The position numbers and the translations under genes were made by a program. This document shows positions 8,717 to 17,474 of a stretch of 64,000 bases of DNA, piece by piece. The notes beneath the pieces were generated by a model that was given only the letters and a program-made list of their open reading frames with translations, was not told the origin of the DNA and made no database searches. Source of the stretch: Massilia sp. Root335 (GTDB taxonomy: Bacteria > Pseudomonadota > Gammaproteobacteria > Burkholderiales > Burkholderiaceae_D); assembly GCF_001425685.1 (NCBI RefSeq), contig NZ_LMCY01000048.1:244770-308769 (forward strand), read 5' to 3'. Every line of letters starts with the position of its first letter. The stretch's first letter is position 1.

Positions 8717-9085
8717 ATGCTGACCCCAACCTACACCGTCCTCTACGTCGCCGATCCGCACGCGAGCGCACGCCTGTACGCCACGCTGCTGGACACCCAG
8801 CACATCGAAGCGTCGCCCACCTTTGTGCTGTTCATGCTGGAAAACGGGCGCATCCTGGGCCTGTGGGCGAAGTCCGCCGCCGAACCGGCCGCCGACTTCC
8901 ACGGCAGCGGCAGCGAGCTCGCGTTCCGTGTCGGGGACGATGCCGAGGTCGATGCGCTGCACGATAAATGGCGCGAGACCGGGCTGCGCATCCTGCAGGC
9001 GCCGACGCGGATGGATTTCGGTTATACGTTCACGGCCGCCGATCCGGATGGGCACCGCCTGCGCGTGTTCGCGCGCAGCGAGTGA
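8717..9085 (+). CDS. VOC (glyoxalase/bleomycin-resistance fold) family protein
   Basis: A small 122-residue protein of one vicinal-oxygen-chelate module pair. It starts MLTPTYTVLYVADPHASARLYATLL and ends FTAADPDGHRLRVFARSE, the pattern of a betaalphabetabetabeta domain with the DPDGHRL signature near the C terminus. A clear ribosome site AAGGAGA lies 6 bp before the ATG. It stands alone between repeats. Members of this family are lyases, dioxygenases or antibiotic-binding proteins; substrate cannot be told from sequence. Confidence 0.85.
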   Translation: MLTPTYTVLYVADPHASARLYATLLDTQHIEASPTFVLFMLENGRILGLWAKSAAEPAADFHGSGSELAFRVGDDAEVDALHDKWRETGLRILQAPTRMDFGYTFTAADPDGHRLRVFARSE

Positions 9086-9087
9086 AC

Positions 9088-9204
9088 GTCGCCCGCGCAG
9101 GCGGGGCCCAAGGCACCACCCACCGTCGCCCCCGTGCAGGCGGGGGCCCAAGTTTGCGGAGCGGCACCGCTTCGAAATTGGATTCCCGCCTGCGCGGGAA
9201 CGAC
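9088..9204. repeat. Cluster of three REP-like palindromes
   Basis: Two direct GC-rich units with a CGCAGGCGGGG-type core (about 9088-9110 and 9125-9151) and one inverted unit TTCCCGCCTGCGCGGGAA (9183-9200). They lie in the gap between the convergent VOC and dGTPase genes. The same family recurs at 23925, 33384, 44464 and 63171. Just after, TGACGGATGTTCAGAA and TGACGTATGTTCAGAA (9226-9241, 9251-9266) form a short imperfect tandem repeat running into the dGTPase stop. Confidence 0.7.
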
Positions 9205-9260
9205 GTATGCTCTGAAGGTATCGACTGACGGATGTTCAGAAGCTACCGAGTGACGTATGT

Positions 9261-10400
9261 TCAGAACGTATCGAGCGAATAGATGCGCCGGTGTTCCTTG
9301 ATCGCATACCGGTCCGTCATCCCGGCGATGTAATCGGCGATCTTGCGTGCCTGCTTGATCGTGTCGCCTGAGGCCGCCTGGTAATCCGGCGGCAGCAGCA
9401 CCGGGTCGGTCATGAAGGCATCGAACAGCTCGTGCACGACGCGGCTCGCCTTCACGCGCATGCGATTCACCTGGTAGTGGCGGTACAGGTTCGCGTGCAG
9501 GAAGCGTTTCAGGGCCGTCGTCTCCGCGCGCATCGCCTGCGAAAAACGGATCAGCGGCGGCCCCGCGCGCACGTCCTCGATGCTCTGCGGCGCGGCGTCC
9601 GCCAGAAGTTCGGCCGACGTCGCGGCCAGGTCGGCCGTCATCGCCGTGATCATCAGGCGGATCGTCTCGTACAGCTCGCGCCGGCCCGGCAGGCCCGGGT
9701 ACTGCCGCACGACCTCGCGGTGCAGGCGCGCAAACAGGTCCACCTCTTCCATCTGCTTCATCGTCAACAGGCCGGAACGCAGGCCGTCGTCGATGTCGTG
9801 GTTGTTGTAGGCGATTTCGTCGGCGAGGTTCGTCAGCTGCGCTTCCAGGCTCGGTTGCGTCCTGTCGATGAAGCGCTGGCCGAGTTCTCCCAGCTGGCGC
9901 GCGTTCGCCAGCGAGCAGTGTTTCAGGATGCCTTCGCGCGTCTCGAACGTCAGGTTCAGGCCGTCGAAGGCGCCATAGTGCTCTTCCAGGTGATCGACGA
10001 CGCGCAGGCTTTGCAGGTTGTGCTCGAAGCCGCCGTAGTCCTTCATGCAGTCGTTCAGCACGTCCTGGCCGACGTGGCCGAACGGCGTGTGGCCGAGATC
10101 GTGCGCGAGGGCCGTCGCTTCGACGAGGTCCTCGTTCAGGCGCAGGCTGCGCGCCAGCGTGCGCGCGATCTGGGCCACTTCGATCGAGTGCGTGAGGCGG
10201 GTGCGGAACAGGTCGCCCTCGTGGTTGAGGAAGACCTGGGTTTTATATTCGAGCCGGCGGAACGCGGTCGAGTGGATGATGCGGTCGCGGTCGCGCTGGA
10301 ACTCGCTGCGCGAGCCCGGCGCGGCTTCCGGGTGGCGACGCCCACGGCTCTTCGACGACTGCGCCGCGTAAGGAGCCAGGTGGGCGTCGAAGTCGATCAT
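9261..10400 (-). CDS. dgt: Deoxyguanosinetriphosphate triphosphohydrolase-like protein
   Basis: HD-domain hydrolase that cleaves dNTPs to nucleosides and triphosphate. The 379 residues contain FRTRLTHSIEVAQIAR (His71) and ATALAHDLGHTPFGHVG (His100-Asp101, His104), the metal-binding HD signature. The start ATG at 10400 overlaps the aroKB stop in an ATGA, so translation is coupled. The family has several clades with different nucleotide preferences; dGTP specificity is not proven by sequence. Confidence 0.92.
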   Translation of the reverse strand: MIDFDAHLAPYAAQSSKSRGRRHPEAAPGSRSEFQRDRDRIIHSTAFRRLEYKTQVFLNHEGDLFRTRLTHSIEVAQIARTLARSLRLNEDLVEATALAHDLGHTPFGHVGQDVLNDCMKDYGGFEHNLQSLRVVDHLEEHYGAFDGLNLTFETREGILKHCSLANARQLGELGQRFIDRTQPSLEAQLTNLADEIAYNNHDIDDGLRSGLLTMKQMEEVDLFARLHREVVRQYPGLPGRRELYETIRLMITAMTADLAATSAELLADAAPQSIEDVRAGPPLIRFSQAMRAETTALKRFLHANLYRHYQVNRMRVKASRVVHELFDAFMTDPVLLPPDYQAASGDTIKQARKIADYIAGMTDRYAIKEHRRIYSLDTF

Positions 10401-12052
10401 GACGTGCACGCCCTCAAGGTGGCATCCAGCAGATCGCGCGGCGCGTTCGTGATGCTCGGGCTGCCCAGCGGTTTCAGGAGGATGAACTTGATGGCGCCGC
10501 CCTCGTTCTTCTTGTCGACTTCCATCAGCTCGATCCAGCGCTCGACGCCCAGGTCCGGCGCCACCACGGGCAGCCCGGCCGCCTGCACCAGCGCGCGCAC
10601 GCGCTCGAGCGCGGCGGCGTCGATCAGGCCCAGGCGGCGCGACAGGTCGGCCGCCATCACCATGCCGCAGCCGACGGCCTCGCCGTGCAGCCATTCGCCA
10701 TAGCCCAGGCCGGACTCGATCGCGTGGCCGAAGGTGTGGCCGAAATTCAGCACCGCGCGCAGGCCGCCTTCGCGCTCGTCGCGCGCGACGACGTCCGACT
10801 TGATCTCGCACGAGCGCGCGATCGCGTGCGCGAGGGCCGCGTGATCGCGTGCCATCAGCTTGGCGATGTTCGCCTCGATCCAGTCGAAGAAGCCGGCGTC
10901 GAGGATGGCGCCGTGCTTGATGACTTCCGCCAGGCCGGCCGACAGTTCGCGCGCGGGCAGCGTGTCGAGCGTCGCGGTGTCGGCGATGACGGCGCGCGGC
11001 TGGTAGAACGCGCCGATCATGTTCTTGCCCAGCGGGTGGTTGATGCCGGTCTTGCCGCCCACGGACGAATCGACCTGCGCGAGCAGCGTCGTCGGGATCT
11101 GCACGAACGGCACGCCGCGCATGTAGGTGGCGGCGGCGAAGCCGGTCATGTCGCCGATCACGCCGCCGCCCAGCGCGACGAGCGTCGTCTTGCGGTCGCA
11201 TTTATTCGCGAGCAGCGCGTCGAACACCTCGTTCAGGCTCTCCCAGTTCTTGTACTCCTCGCCGTCGCGCAGGATGATGGACACGACCTCGCGCCCGGCC
11301 GCGCGCAGCGGCGCGGCGACCTTTTCCAGGTACAGCGGGGCGACGGTCGTGTTGGTGACGATGGCCACCTTGCCGCTGCCGCCGATGTGGCGCTGTAAAA
11401 GGGAGGAATCGTCCAGCAGGCCGCGTCCGATCGCGATCGGATAGCTGCGGTCGCCCAGCTCGACGTTAAGGGAAATGCATGTCTGTTCGTTCATTGTCGG
11501 TTTTGCCTTGGACCGTGCGTCCGCGGAAGCGGTCTCCGCGATCTGGTCCAGAATTGTCTGAACCATCGATTGTACGTTAGGTCGGCCCGTATCGATGACG
11601 ATGTCGGCGATCTCGCGGTACAGCGGCTCGCGTTGCTCGGTCAGGTCTTCCAGCTTGCGGCGCGGGTCGGCCGTCTGCAGCAGCGGACGGTTCTTGTCGT
11701 GCGCCGTGCGCTGCAGGATGCTGGACACGCTGGCGCGCAGGTAGATCACGGTGCCCCGCTCGGCCAGCAGCGCGCGGCTGGCCGGGTTCAGCACGGCGCC
11801 GCCGCCGGTGGCCAGCACGATGCCGTTCTGGGACGTCAACTCGCGGATCACGTCGGCTTCGCGGCGGCGGAAGCTGGCCTCCCCTTCGATCTCGAAGATC
11901 CACGGAATCGTGGCGCCGGTGCGCGCCTCGATCTCGTGGTCGGAATCGATGAAGGTCAGGTCCAGGCGCCGCGCCAGCAGCCGGCCGATGGTGGTCTTGC
12001 CGGCTCCCATCAGGCCGACGAGGAAGATGTTGTTGTTCTTACAGTCAGACAC
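10397..12052 (-). CDS. aroKB: Fused shikimate kinase / 3-dehydroquinate synthase
   Basis: One uninterrupted 551-codon frame encodes two shikimate-pathway enzymes. Residues 1-175 are shikimate kinase: P-loop GLMGAGKTTIG (13-23), substrate motif IDSDHEIE, ATGGGAVL near 81-88 and the NRPLL lid. Residues about 187-551 are dehydroquinate synthase: GGGVIGDMTGF, QVDSSVGGKTGIN, EVIKHG, NFGHTFGHAIE and the metal-ligand region LHGEAV. The usual arrangement is two adjacent genes; here no stop separates them. An internal ATG (11494, residue 187) with a weak AAGG upstream could still give separate AroB. It is followed by dgt with an ATGA overlap. Confidence 0.93.
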   Translation of the reverse strand: MSDCKNNNIFLVGLMGAGKTTIGRLLARRLDLTFIDSDHEIEARTGATIPWIFEIEGEASFRRREADVIRELTSQNGIVLATGGGAVLNPASRALLAERGTVIYLRASVSSILQRTAHDKNRPLLQTADPRRKLEDLTEQREPLYREIADIVIDTGRPNVQSMVQTILDQIAETASADARSKAKPTMNEQTCISLNVELGDRSYPIAIGRGLLDDSSLLQRHIGGSGKVAIVTNTTVAPLYLEKVAAPLRAAGREVVSIILRDGEEYKNWESLNEVFDALLANKCDRKTTLVALGGGVIGDMTGFAAATYMRGVPFVQIPTTLLAQVDSSVGGKTGINHPLGKNMIGAFYQPRAVIADTATLDTLPARELSAGLAEVIKHGAILDAGFFDWIEANIAKLMARDHAALAHAIARSCEIKSDVVARDEREGGLRAVLNFGHTFGHAIESGLGYGEWLHGEAVGCGMVMAADLSRRLGLIDAAALERVRALVQAAGLPVVAPDLGVERWIELMEVDKKNEGGAIKFILLKPLGSPSITNAPRDLLDATLRACTS

Positions 12053-12061
12053 GTGTACGAG

Positions 12062-12096
12062 TTCAAATAAAAACGGCCAGGTATGCCCTGGCCGTT
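12062..12096 (-). terminator. Intrinsic terminator after the Ig-like lipoprotein gene
   Basis: A 10-bp perfect stem AACGGCCAGG/CCTGGCCGTT (12072-12081 with 12087-12096) with a 5-nt loop is followed on the minus strand by TTTATTTG. It lies 31 bp after the stop of the 12127-14085 gene and 20 bp before the aroKB start, so it separates the pilus-side transcript from aroKB-dgt. Confidence 0.85.
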
Positions 12097-12126
12097 CTGT
12101 TGCAATCGGGCATCCCCTAAGAAAAC

Positions 12127-14085
12127 TTACGGGCAGGTGAACGACAGTTTAAACGGAATAATGGTCGCCAAGCCAGAAGGCGTGGTAACCGACACGTTGA
12201 ACGAGGCCTGGGCCGGCGAGCATTGGGTCGGATTCGTGCTCGAAATACTGAACACGTGCGTGGAGCCCTGCGGGTCGGCGCCGACCGTCATCCCGGTCGG
12301 ATCGTCCACGTTGACGTTCGAATGCGGCGCGATATTCGGCACGGTGCCGGGCATCACCGGGGCGGCATTGCCGTTGAGCATGCTCGTGATCTCGACCTTG
12401 GAACCGGCCGGCATCGGGTTGTTGTTGAGGTCGTTCAGCTGCAGCGCAAACACCTTGGTCGCGCTGCCGCTGATGCTGCCGAGGTCGACGGGCTTGGTCA
12501 GGTCCAGCGGCGTCGCGCTGCCGTCCATGTACACGTACTTCACGCTGCTGCCGCTGAAGAAGATGGCCGTCCTGTCGAACACGGTGTTGGTGCCGTCCGT
12601 CGAGCTGGCGCAGATCGTGGCCAGGCCGGGGCGGGTCGCGTCCGGGGTCGCGGCATTGCACGGCGTGGCCGGCAGGCCCGGCGTCGCCGCCCGCGGCGCC
12701 TGCGTGCGGAACGCAACCGAGCACACGCCGTTGACGGTATTGCAGCCGCCCTTGTCGGACGAGCCGATGGCGCCCATATTCGTCTGGAACACGACCGGCG
12801 TGCCGTCCGGGACCGGGTTGCCGAAGGCGTCGGCCAGCATCACCTGCACGTTCGTGGCCGACGGATTGTCCAGGGTCCAGCCCTCGACGTTGAACGAGCC
12901 GGAGCTCAGCGAGAACGCGCGCTGCACCGGCAGGCCCGTCGTCACGACGATCGAGTCGGACAAGGTGGAGATGTCGGCGCCGCCGTTGGTGGCCGTGCCC
13001 GGAAGCGTGGCCTGGACGCGGAACGACGTGGGCACGCTGCCCGAATTCACGGTCGTCACGACCTGGCCGGTGGCGTCGGTCGTATCGCTCGCCTTGTTGA
13101 TCTTGACGGACGTCGACGCCGTGGTGAAGTTCACCAGCTTGCCGGCGAGCGGGTTGCCGAAGATGTCGACGACCTTGAAGGTCAGCGTGGCCGTCTCGGT
13201 GCGGCCGTTGCCGCCCTGGCCCTGGATCACGATCGACTGGTTCGTGGGCGACGCGCCGACGAACTGCACGGACGCGGCGGCCGGCGGGGCGATCGTCAGC
13301 GTGGCCGATGCCGACTTGGCGACGCCGGCCGCCGACACGGTGATCGTATCGTTGTTGGCGCAGCCCTTGTCGCGATACACCGTCTGGACGGTGCCGTTAT
13401 TGGTCGGCACGGTCGCGGCCAGCGTCGCCTTGCCGGCCGTGACGCAGGCGGAGCTGAAGCTGACGTTGACCTGCTGGTCCGTGTACTTGCTCGATCCGTT
13501 CAGCACGTCGACGGACAGCACGGTCGAGCCATAGGCCTGGATGGCGGCGGGGCTGGCGCTCAGGGTGCCGAAGGTCAGCGTCGTGGCGCCGACCGAGTAG
13601 TTGGCGGTGCCGGTCGCAGTCGTGCCGGCCACGTTCGACGTGGCGGTCACGGTGCCCGCGCCGCCGGCGGCCAGGCTGGCGGCGCGCATGGAGATGCTCG
13701 CGACGCCGTTGACGTCGGTGAGCGCGGTGCCGGCGGTCGGCGAGAACACGGCCAGCGCATTGTCGGTGGCGAAGGTCACGATCGCGTTCGGGACCGGCTT
13801 CTTGCTGGCGTCCAGCACGGTGGCCTTGACGGTCAGCGGCGTGGCGCCGGTGAGCGCGGTGGACGAGGCCCCTGCGGCATTCGTGAAGCCCAGCGTGACG
13901 GTCGGCGCCGCGGTCGCGGTGGTGCCGGTGCCGGTGCCCGTGCCCGTGCTGCCGGAGCCCGTACCGCCGCTCACCGTCCCGGGATTGCCGCCGCCGCCGC
14001 CGCACGCGGTCAGCACCATGGCCATCATCAGGCCGGCCGCGCGCACGCCGTGGCGCGCCGCGGATTCAGTCGTGAAATTCTTCAT
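12127..14085 (-). CDS. Ig-like (Big_1-type) repeat lipoprotein
   Basis: A 652-residue secreted lipoprotein. The signal peptide ends in lipobox LTAC with Cys28, followed by a glycine/threonine-rich low-complexity linker. The rest is beta-rich and built of invasin/intimin-type Ig-like domains, seen in repeated phrases such as VTFATDNALAVF, DANGxA-like turns, VVDIFGNPLAGKLVNFTT and LADAFGNPVPDGTPVVFQT. The cysteine pairs in the later domains suggest disulfides. It lies 25 bp after pilQ on the same strand and ends in a strong terminator, so it may be the last gene of the pilus transcript. Role as an adhesin or surface scaffold is inferred only. Confidence 0.8.
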   Translation of the reverse strand: MKNFTTESAARHGVRAAGLMMAMVLTACGGGGGNPGTVSGGTGSGSTGTGTGTGTTATAAPTVTLGFTNAAGASSTALTGATPLTVKATVLDASKKPVPNAIVTFATDNALAVFSPTAGTALTDVNGVASISMRAASLAAGGAGTVTATSNVAGTTATGTANYSVGATTLTFGTLSASPAAIQAYGSTVLSVDVLNGSSKYTDQQVNVSFSSACVTAGKATLAATVPTNNGTVQTVYRDKGCANNDTITVSAAGVAKSASATLTIAPPAAASVQFVGASPTNQSIVIQGQGGNGRTETATLTFKVVDIFGNPLAGKLVNFTTASTSVKINKASDTTDATGQVVTTVNSGSVPTSFRVQATLPGTATNGGADISTLSDSIVVTTGLPVQRAFSLSSGSFNVEGWTLDNPSATNVQVMLADAFGNPVPDGTPVVFQTNMGAIGSSDKGGCNTVNGVCSVAFRTQAPRAATPGLPATPCNAATPDATRPGLATICASSTDGTNTVFDRTAIFFSGSSVKYVYMDGSATPLDLTKPVDLGSISGSATKVFALQLNDLNNNPMPAGSKVEITSMLNGNAAPVMPGTVPNIAPHSNVNVDDPTGMTVGADPQGSTHVFSISSTNPTQCSPAQASFNVSVTTPSGLATIIPFKLSFTCP

Positions 14086-14110
14086 GTGTTTGCTGTTATG
14101 GATGGTTCTG

Positions 14111-16264
14111 TCAATGGCCGTTCTGCAGGCGCTCGGCCACGATCTTCGGCGTGATGAAGACGAGCAGCTCGGTCTTGGTGTTCTCGCGCGACGTCGACTT
14201 GAACAGGTTGCCCACGACGGGGATGTCGCCGAACAGCGGCACCTTGCTGTCGTTGTGGGTCTCGGTCATCTGGTAGATACCGCCCAGCACCACCGTGCCG
14301 CCGTTCTCGACCATCACCTTCGTCTTCACGTGCTGGGTGTTGATGGCGAAGCCCGCCGTGGTCGACTCGCCCTTCGAATCCTTGGCGACGTCCACGTCCA
14401 GCACGACGTTGCCGTCCGGCGTGATCTGCGGCGTGACTTCCAGCTTGAGGTTCGCCTTCTTGAACGTGACCGACGTGGCGCCGCTGCTGGTGGCCTGCTG
14501 GTACGGCAGCTCGACGCCCTGCTCGATGATGGCCGGGACGTTGTCTTCGGTGACGACGCGCGGGCTGGAGATGATCTTGCCCTTGCCGTCCGCTTCCAGC
14601 GCCGACAGTTCCAGGTTGAGGAAGCGGTTCGCGGCCGAGGAGAACAGCGAGAACGCGATCGTCGGCGCCGTCACGCCGTTGATGCCGGACGCCGGCAGAT
14701 TGACCAGCGTGCTGTTGGTATAGCCGTCGCCCTTGTCCGGGGTCTGGCCCGTGATCTGGCCCACGCCCGTCAGGTTGCCGCCGATCGCCACGCGCTGGTT
14801 GCCGCTGACCTGGTAGCCCGAATCGCCGCCGCGCAGGTTGCGCAGGTCGGCGAAACCGAGCTTGGCGCCGAGGTTGCGCGAGAAACCGTCGTTGGCTTCC
14901 ACGAGGCGCGCTTCGACGAGCACCTGCTTGGTCGCGACGTCCGTCTTCTGGATCAGTTTGCGGATGTCCTCGATCTTGGACGCGATGTCGGTCACGAACA
15001 GCTGGTTCGTGCGCGGATCGATGATGGCGCTGCCGCGCTTGGACAGCACGCGGTTCTTGCCGCCGCCGTCGCTGCTCGCGCCGCCGCCCTGGTCCAGGCC
15101 GAACACGGTGCGGAACGCTTCCGCCTTCTGGTAGTTCAGCTGGAAGATCTCGGAATGCAGCGGCTCCAGTTCGGAGATCTGGGCGCGCTGTTCGAGCTCC
15201 AGCTTTTCCTTGGTCAGCAGTTCTTCCTTGGGCGCGATCCACAGCACGTTGCCGTTCTTGCGCATGTCCAGGCCCTTGGCCTGCAGGACGACGTCGAGCG
15301 CCTGGTCCCACGGCACGTCCTTCAGGCGCAGCGTGAGGTTGCCGGTGACGGAGTCGCTCGTGATGATGTTCAGGCCCGAGATGTCGGCGATCGCCTGCAA
15401 CGCCTGGCGCACCTCGACGTTCTGGAAGTTGAACGACAGCTTCTCGCCCCGGTAGCCGGTGCCGCCGGCGCCGCCGGCCGGTCGGTTCGGGTCTTCCTTC
15501 ACGGGCTTGACGTCGATGACGAGCTGGGTGTCGCTCTGGTAGACGCTCTGCTCCCAGTTGCCCTGGGTGTCCACGACCATGTGCGTGTTCTCTCCCTGCG
15601 GCGTGGTCGTGATGCGCGACACGGGCGTGCCGAAGTCCGTCACGTCCAGGCGGCGGCGCAGCGAGGGCGGCACGCCGGTCTTGAGGAAGTCGACCAGGAT
15701 CTGCGCGCCAACCTGGCGCACGTCGACGGCGACCTGGCCGTTCGGCAGGTCGACGACGATGCGGCCTTCGCCGTTACTGCCGCGGCGGAAATCGAGGTCG
15801 CGCAACAGCTGGGATGCCACCGGCGCGGCGGCCGGTGCGACGGCCGGCTGGCCGGACGCATCGACGGCACGCGCGGGCGCGCCCGAGCCTTCGACGGTGA
15901 CGATGACGTCCTTGCCGTCGACGGCGGCGGCATAGTTCAGCACGCGCTTGAGGTTCAGCACGAGGCGCGTGCGCGCGCCCGCCTGCACGACGTTCACGCT
16001 GCGCACGTCGCCGAGGTTGATGTCCTGGGCGTTCTTGCCGGTGGCGTTGGCGGTGGCGCCGAAATCGAGGGCGATGCGGGCCGGATTGGTGATCGAGAAG
16101 CCGATCGGCGGCTGCTTCGGCGCCTCCTTCATGGCCACTTTGATGACGACGTTGCCGCCCTGCTGATTGGCGCTGATCGACTCGATCGCGTTGTCCTGGG
16201 CCCAGGCGCCCGCCGCGGCCAGCGCCAGCAGCAGTCCGCCGGCGACGGAAAGGAATCGGGTCAT
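14111..16264 (-). CDS. pilQ: Type IV pilus secretin PilQ
   Basis: Forms the outer membrane ring through which the type IV pilus passes. The 717 residues start with a Sec signal peptide ending AGAWA-QD, then have two AMIN-type domains (about 28-130 and 150-250), an STN/N0 domain containing FNFQNVEVRQALQAIADIS (about 280-350), an N1 domain and the C-terminal secretin barrel (PAIIEQGVELPYQQ, GGTVVLGGIYQM). Its start overlaps the pilP stop by an ATGA. The five-gene order pilM-N-O-P-Q is complete. Confidence 0.96.
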   Translation of the reverse strand: MTRFLSVAGGLLLALAAAGAWAQDNAIESISANQQGGNVVIKVAMKEAPKQPPIGFSITNPARIALDFGATANATGKNAQDINLGDVRSVNVVQAGARTRLVLNLKRVLNYAAAVDGKDVIVTVEGSGAPARAVDASGQPAVAPAAAPVASQLLRDLDFRRGSNGEGRIVVDLPNGQVAVDVRQVGAQILVDFLKTGVPPSLRRRLDVTDFGTPVSRITTTPQGENTHMVVDTQGNWEQSVYQSDTQLVIDVKPVKEDPNRPAGGAGGTGYRGEKLSFNFQNVEVRQALQAIADISGLNIITSDSVTGNLTLRLKDVPWDQALDVVLQAKGLDMRKNGNVLWIAPKEELLTKEKLELEQRAQISELEPLHSEIFQLNYQKAEAFRTVFGLDQGGGASSDGGGKNRVLSKRGSAIIDPRTNQLFVTDIASKIEDIRKLIQKTDVATKQVLVEARLVEANDGFSRNLGAKLGFADLRNLRGGDSGYQVSGNQRVAIGGNLTGVGQITGQTPDKGDGYTNSTLVNLPASGINGVTAPTIAFSLFSSAANRFLNLELSALEADGKGKIISSPRVVTEDNVPAIIEQGVELPYQQATSSGATSVTFKKANLKLEVTPQITPDGNVVLDVDVAKDSKGESTTAGFAINTQHVKTKVMVENGGTVVLGGIYQMTETHNDSKVPLFGDIPVVGNLFKSTSRENTKTELLVFITPKIVAERLQNGH

Positions 16265-16800
16265 TTATGGTTCTCCTTGGTTTGCAGCTCCAGCTTCGTC
16301 ACGCGGCCGGACCATTCTCCGGCGGCGTCCTGCACCACTTCACGGATGTCGATGGCGTCCTCGCCCACGTGCGTGACGACGCCGAAATTCTGGCCGATGC
16401 GCTGGCCCGTCTTCACCTGATACAGCGAGCGGTCCACCTGCAGCAGTGCGTAGCGGGTGCCGCCCTTTTCCATCGTGCCGACCATCTGCATGGTGTCGAG
16501 CGGGAAGGTCTCCAGCAGCTCGCGCGGCCGCTGCAGGTCCGGCTGGTTCGGGTTGTTCGAGGTCGCCGCGGTGCGGGCCAGTTCGCCCAGCAGCTTGTTC
16601 GGATCGAACGGGTCGACGGCGTCCTTCGCGCCATAGGCGTAGGGCAGGAAATCCTTGGGGGCGGCCAGCGGCTTCACGGTCGGATGGGTGTCGTGCTTCA
16701 CCTGTTCCATCCAGTCGCGCACCTCGCGCACGTCGGAATCGCCGCAGCCGGCCAGCAGCGCGGACGCCAGCGCCATCCCCATCACGATGCGCGCGCTCAT
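16261..16800 (-). CDS. pilP: Type IV pilus inner membrane lipoprotein PilP
   Basis: Periplasmic lipoprotein linking the PilMNO inner membrane platform to the PilQ secretin. The 179 residues have lipobox LAGC with Cys19 followed by DSDVREVRDWM, and a C-terminal beta domain with ALLQVDRSLYQVKTGQRIGQN, typical of the PilP family. ATGA overlaps link it to pilO upstream and pilQ downstream. Confidence 0.95.
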   Translation of the reverse strand: MSARIVMGMALASALLAGCGDSDVREVRDWMEQVKHDTHPTVKPLAAPKDFLPYAYGAKDAVDPFDPNKLLGELARTAATSNNPNQPDLQRPRELLETFPLDTMQMVGTMEKGGTRYALLQVDRSLYQVKTGQRIGQNFGVVTHVGEDAIDIREVVQDAAGEWSGRVTKLELQTKENHK

Positions 16801-17474
16801 GCCTTGCTCCCCTTGCCGTCCTTGCCGTTCTTCTTGCTCTTGCGCGCCTTCGCCTGCGCGTCCAGTTCATCCTGGTCGAGGTAGCGGAAGGTCTTGGCGA
16901 TGGCGTCCAGCGACAGCGTGCCGTCCTTGCCGGCCGTGAGGGCCAGGTTGTTCAGGGTGACGATGCGCGGCATCTTGGCCATGTCGGCCGCGAACTCGCC
17001 GATGTCGTGGTAGTGGCCCGTGACCTTGATGTCGATCGGCAGCTCGGCATAGTAATCCTTGACGACGACCTGGCCCGGCTTGAACAGCTCGAACTGCAGG
17101 CCGCGCCCGATGCCGGCCTGGTTGATGTCGGACAGCAGCGCCGCCATCTCGGCCTTGCTCGGCAACTGCTTTTCCAGGCGCTCGACGTAGAGGTTCACCT
17201 GCTGCTGCTGGGCCTCCAGCGCGTCCAGGTTGATGGCCTGCGCCATCTTGATCTTGTAGTCGTCACGCAGCTTGAGTTCCTGCGCGGCGAGTGCATCCTG
17301 TTCCTCGAACTGGCCGCTCCAGTAAAAGAAGTAGCCGAGGCCCATGACGGCCGCCATCACGCCGGCCGCGCACAACAGGCGCGGCGCCAGCGGCCACAGG
17401 CCCGGATGGCGTCCCTGCAGGCCCTCGAACTGGGCCGCCAGGTCGGCGAAAGACTGTTTCAGATCGATGTTCAT
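16797..17474 (-). CDS. pilO: Type IV pilus assembly protein PilO
   Basis: Bitopic alignment-subcomplex protein that pairs with PilN. The 225 residues have a short cytoplasmic N terminus, one membrane helix at about 33-52, a coiled coil around 60-100 and a ferredoxin-like periplasmic domain. The C terminus is very lysine-rich. The ATG at 17474 overlaps the pilN stop in an ATGA, which fixes the start. Confidence 0.94.
   Translation of the reverse strand: MNIDLKQSFADLAAQFEGLQGRHPGLWPLAPRLLCAAGVMAAVMGLGYFFYWSGQFEEQDALAAQELKLRDDYKIKMAQAINLDALEAQQQQVNLYVERLEKQLPSKAEMAALLSDINQAGIGRGLQFELFKPGQVVVKDYYAELPIDIKVTGHYHDIGEFAADMAKMPRIVTLNNLALTAGKDGTLSLDAIAKTFRYLDQDELDAQAKARKSKKNGKDGKGSKA

Noticed and set aside
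10400..11201. Longer dGTPase start extending into aroKB
   Set aside because: The extra 267 codons are an out-of-frame reading of the dehydroquinate synthase domain; the ATGA overlap at 10397-10400 marks the true start.
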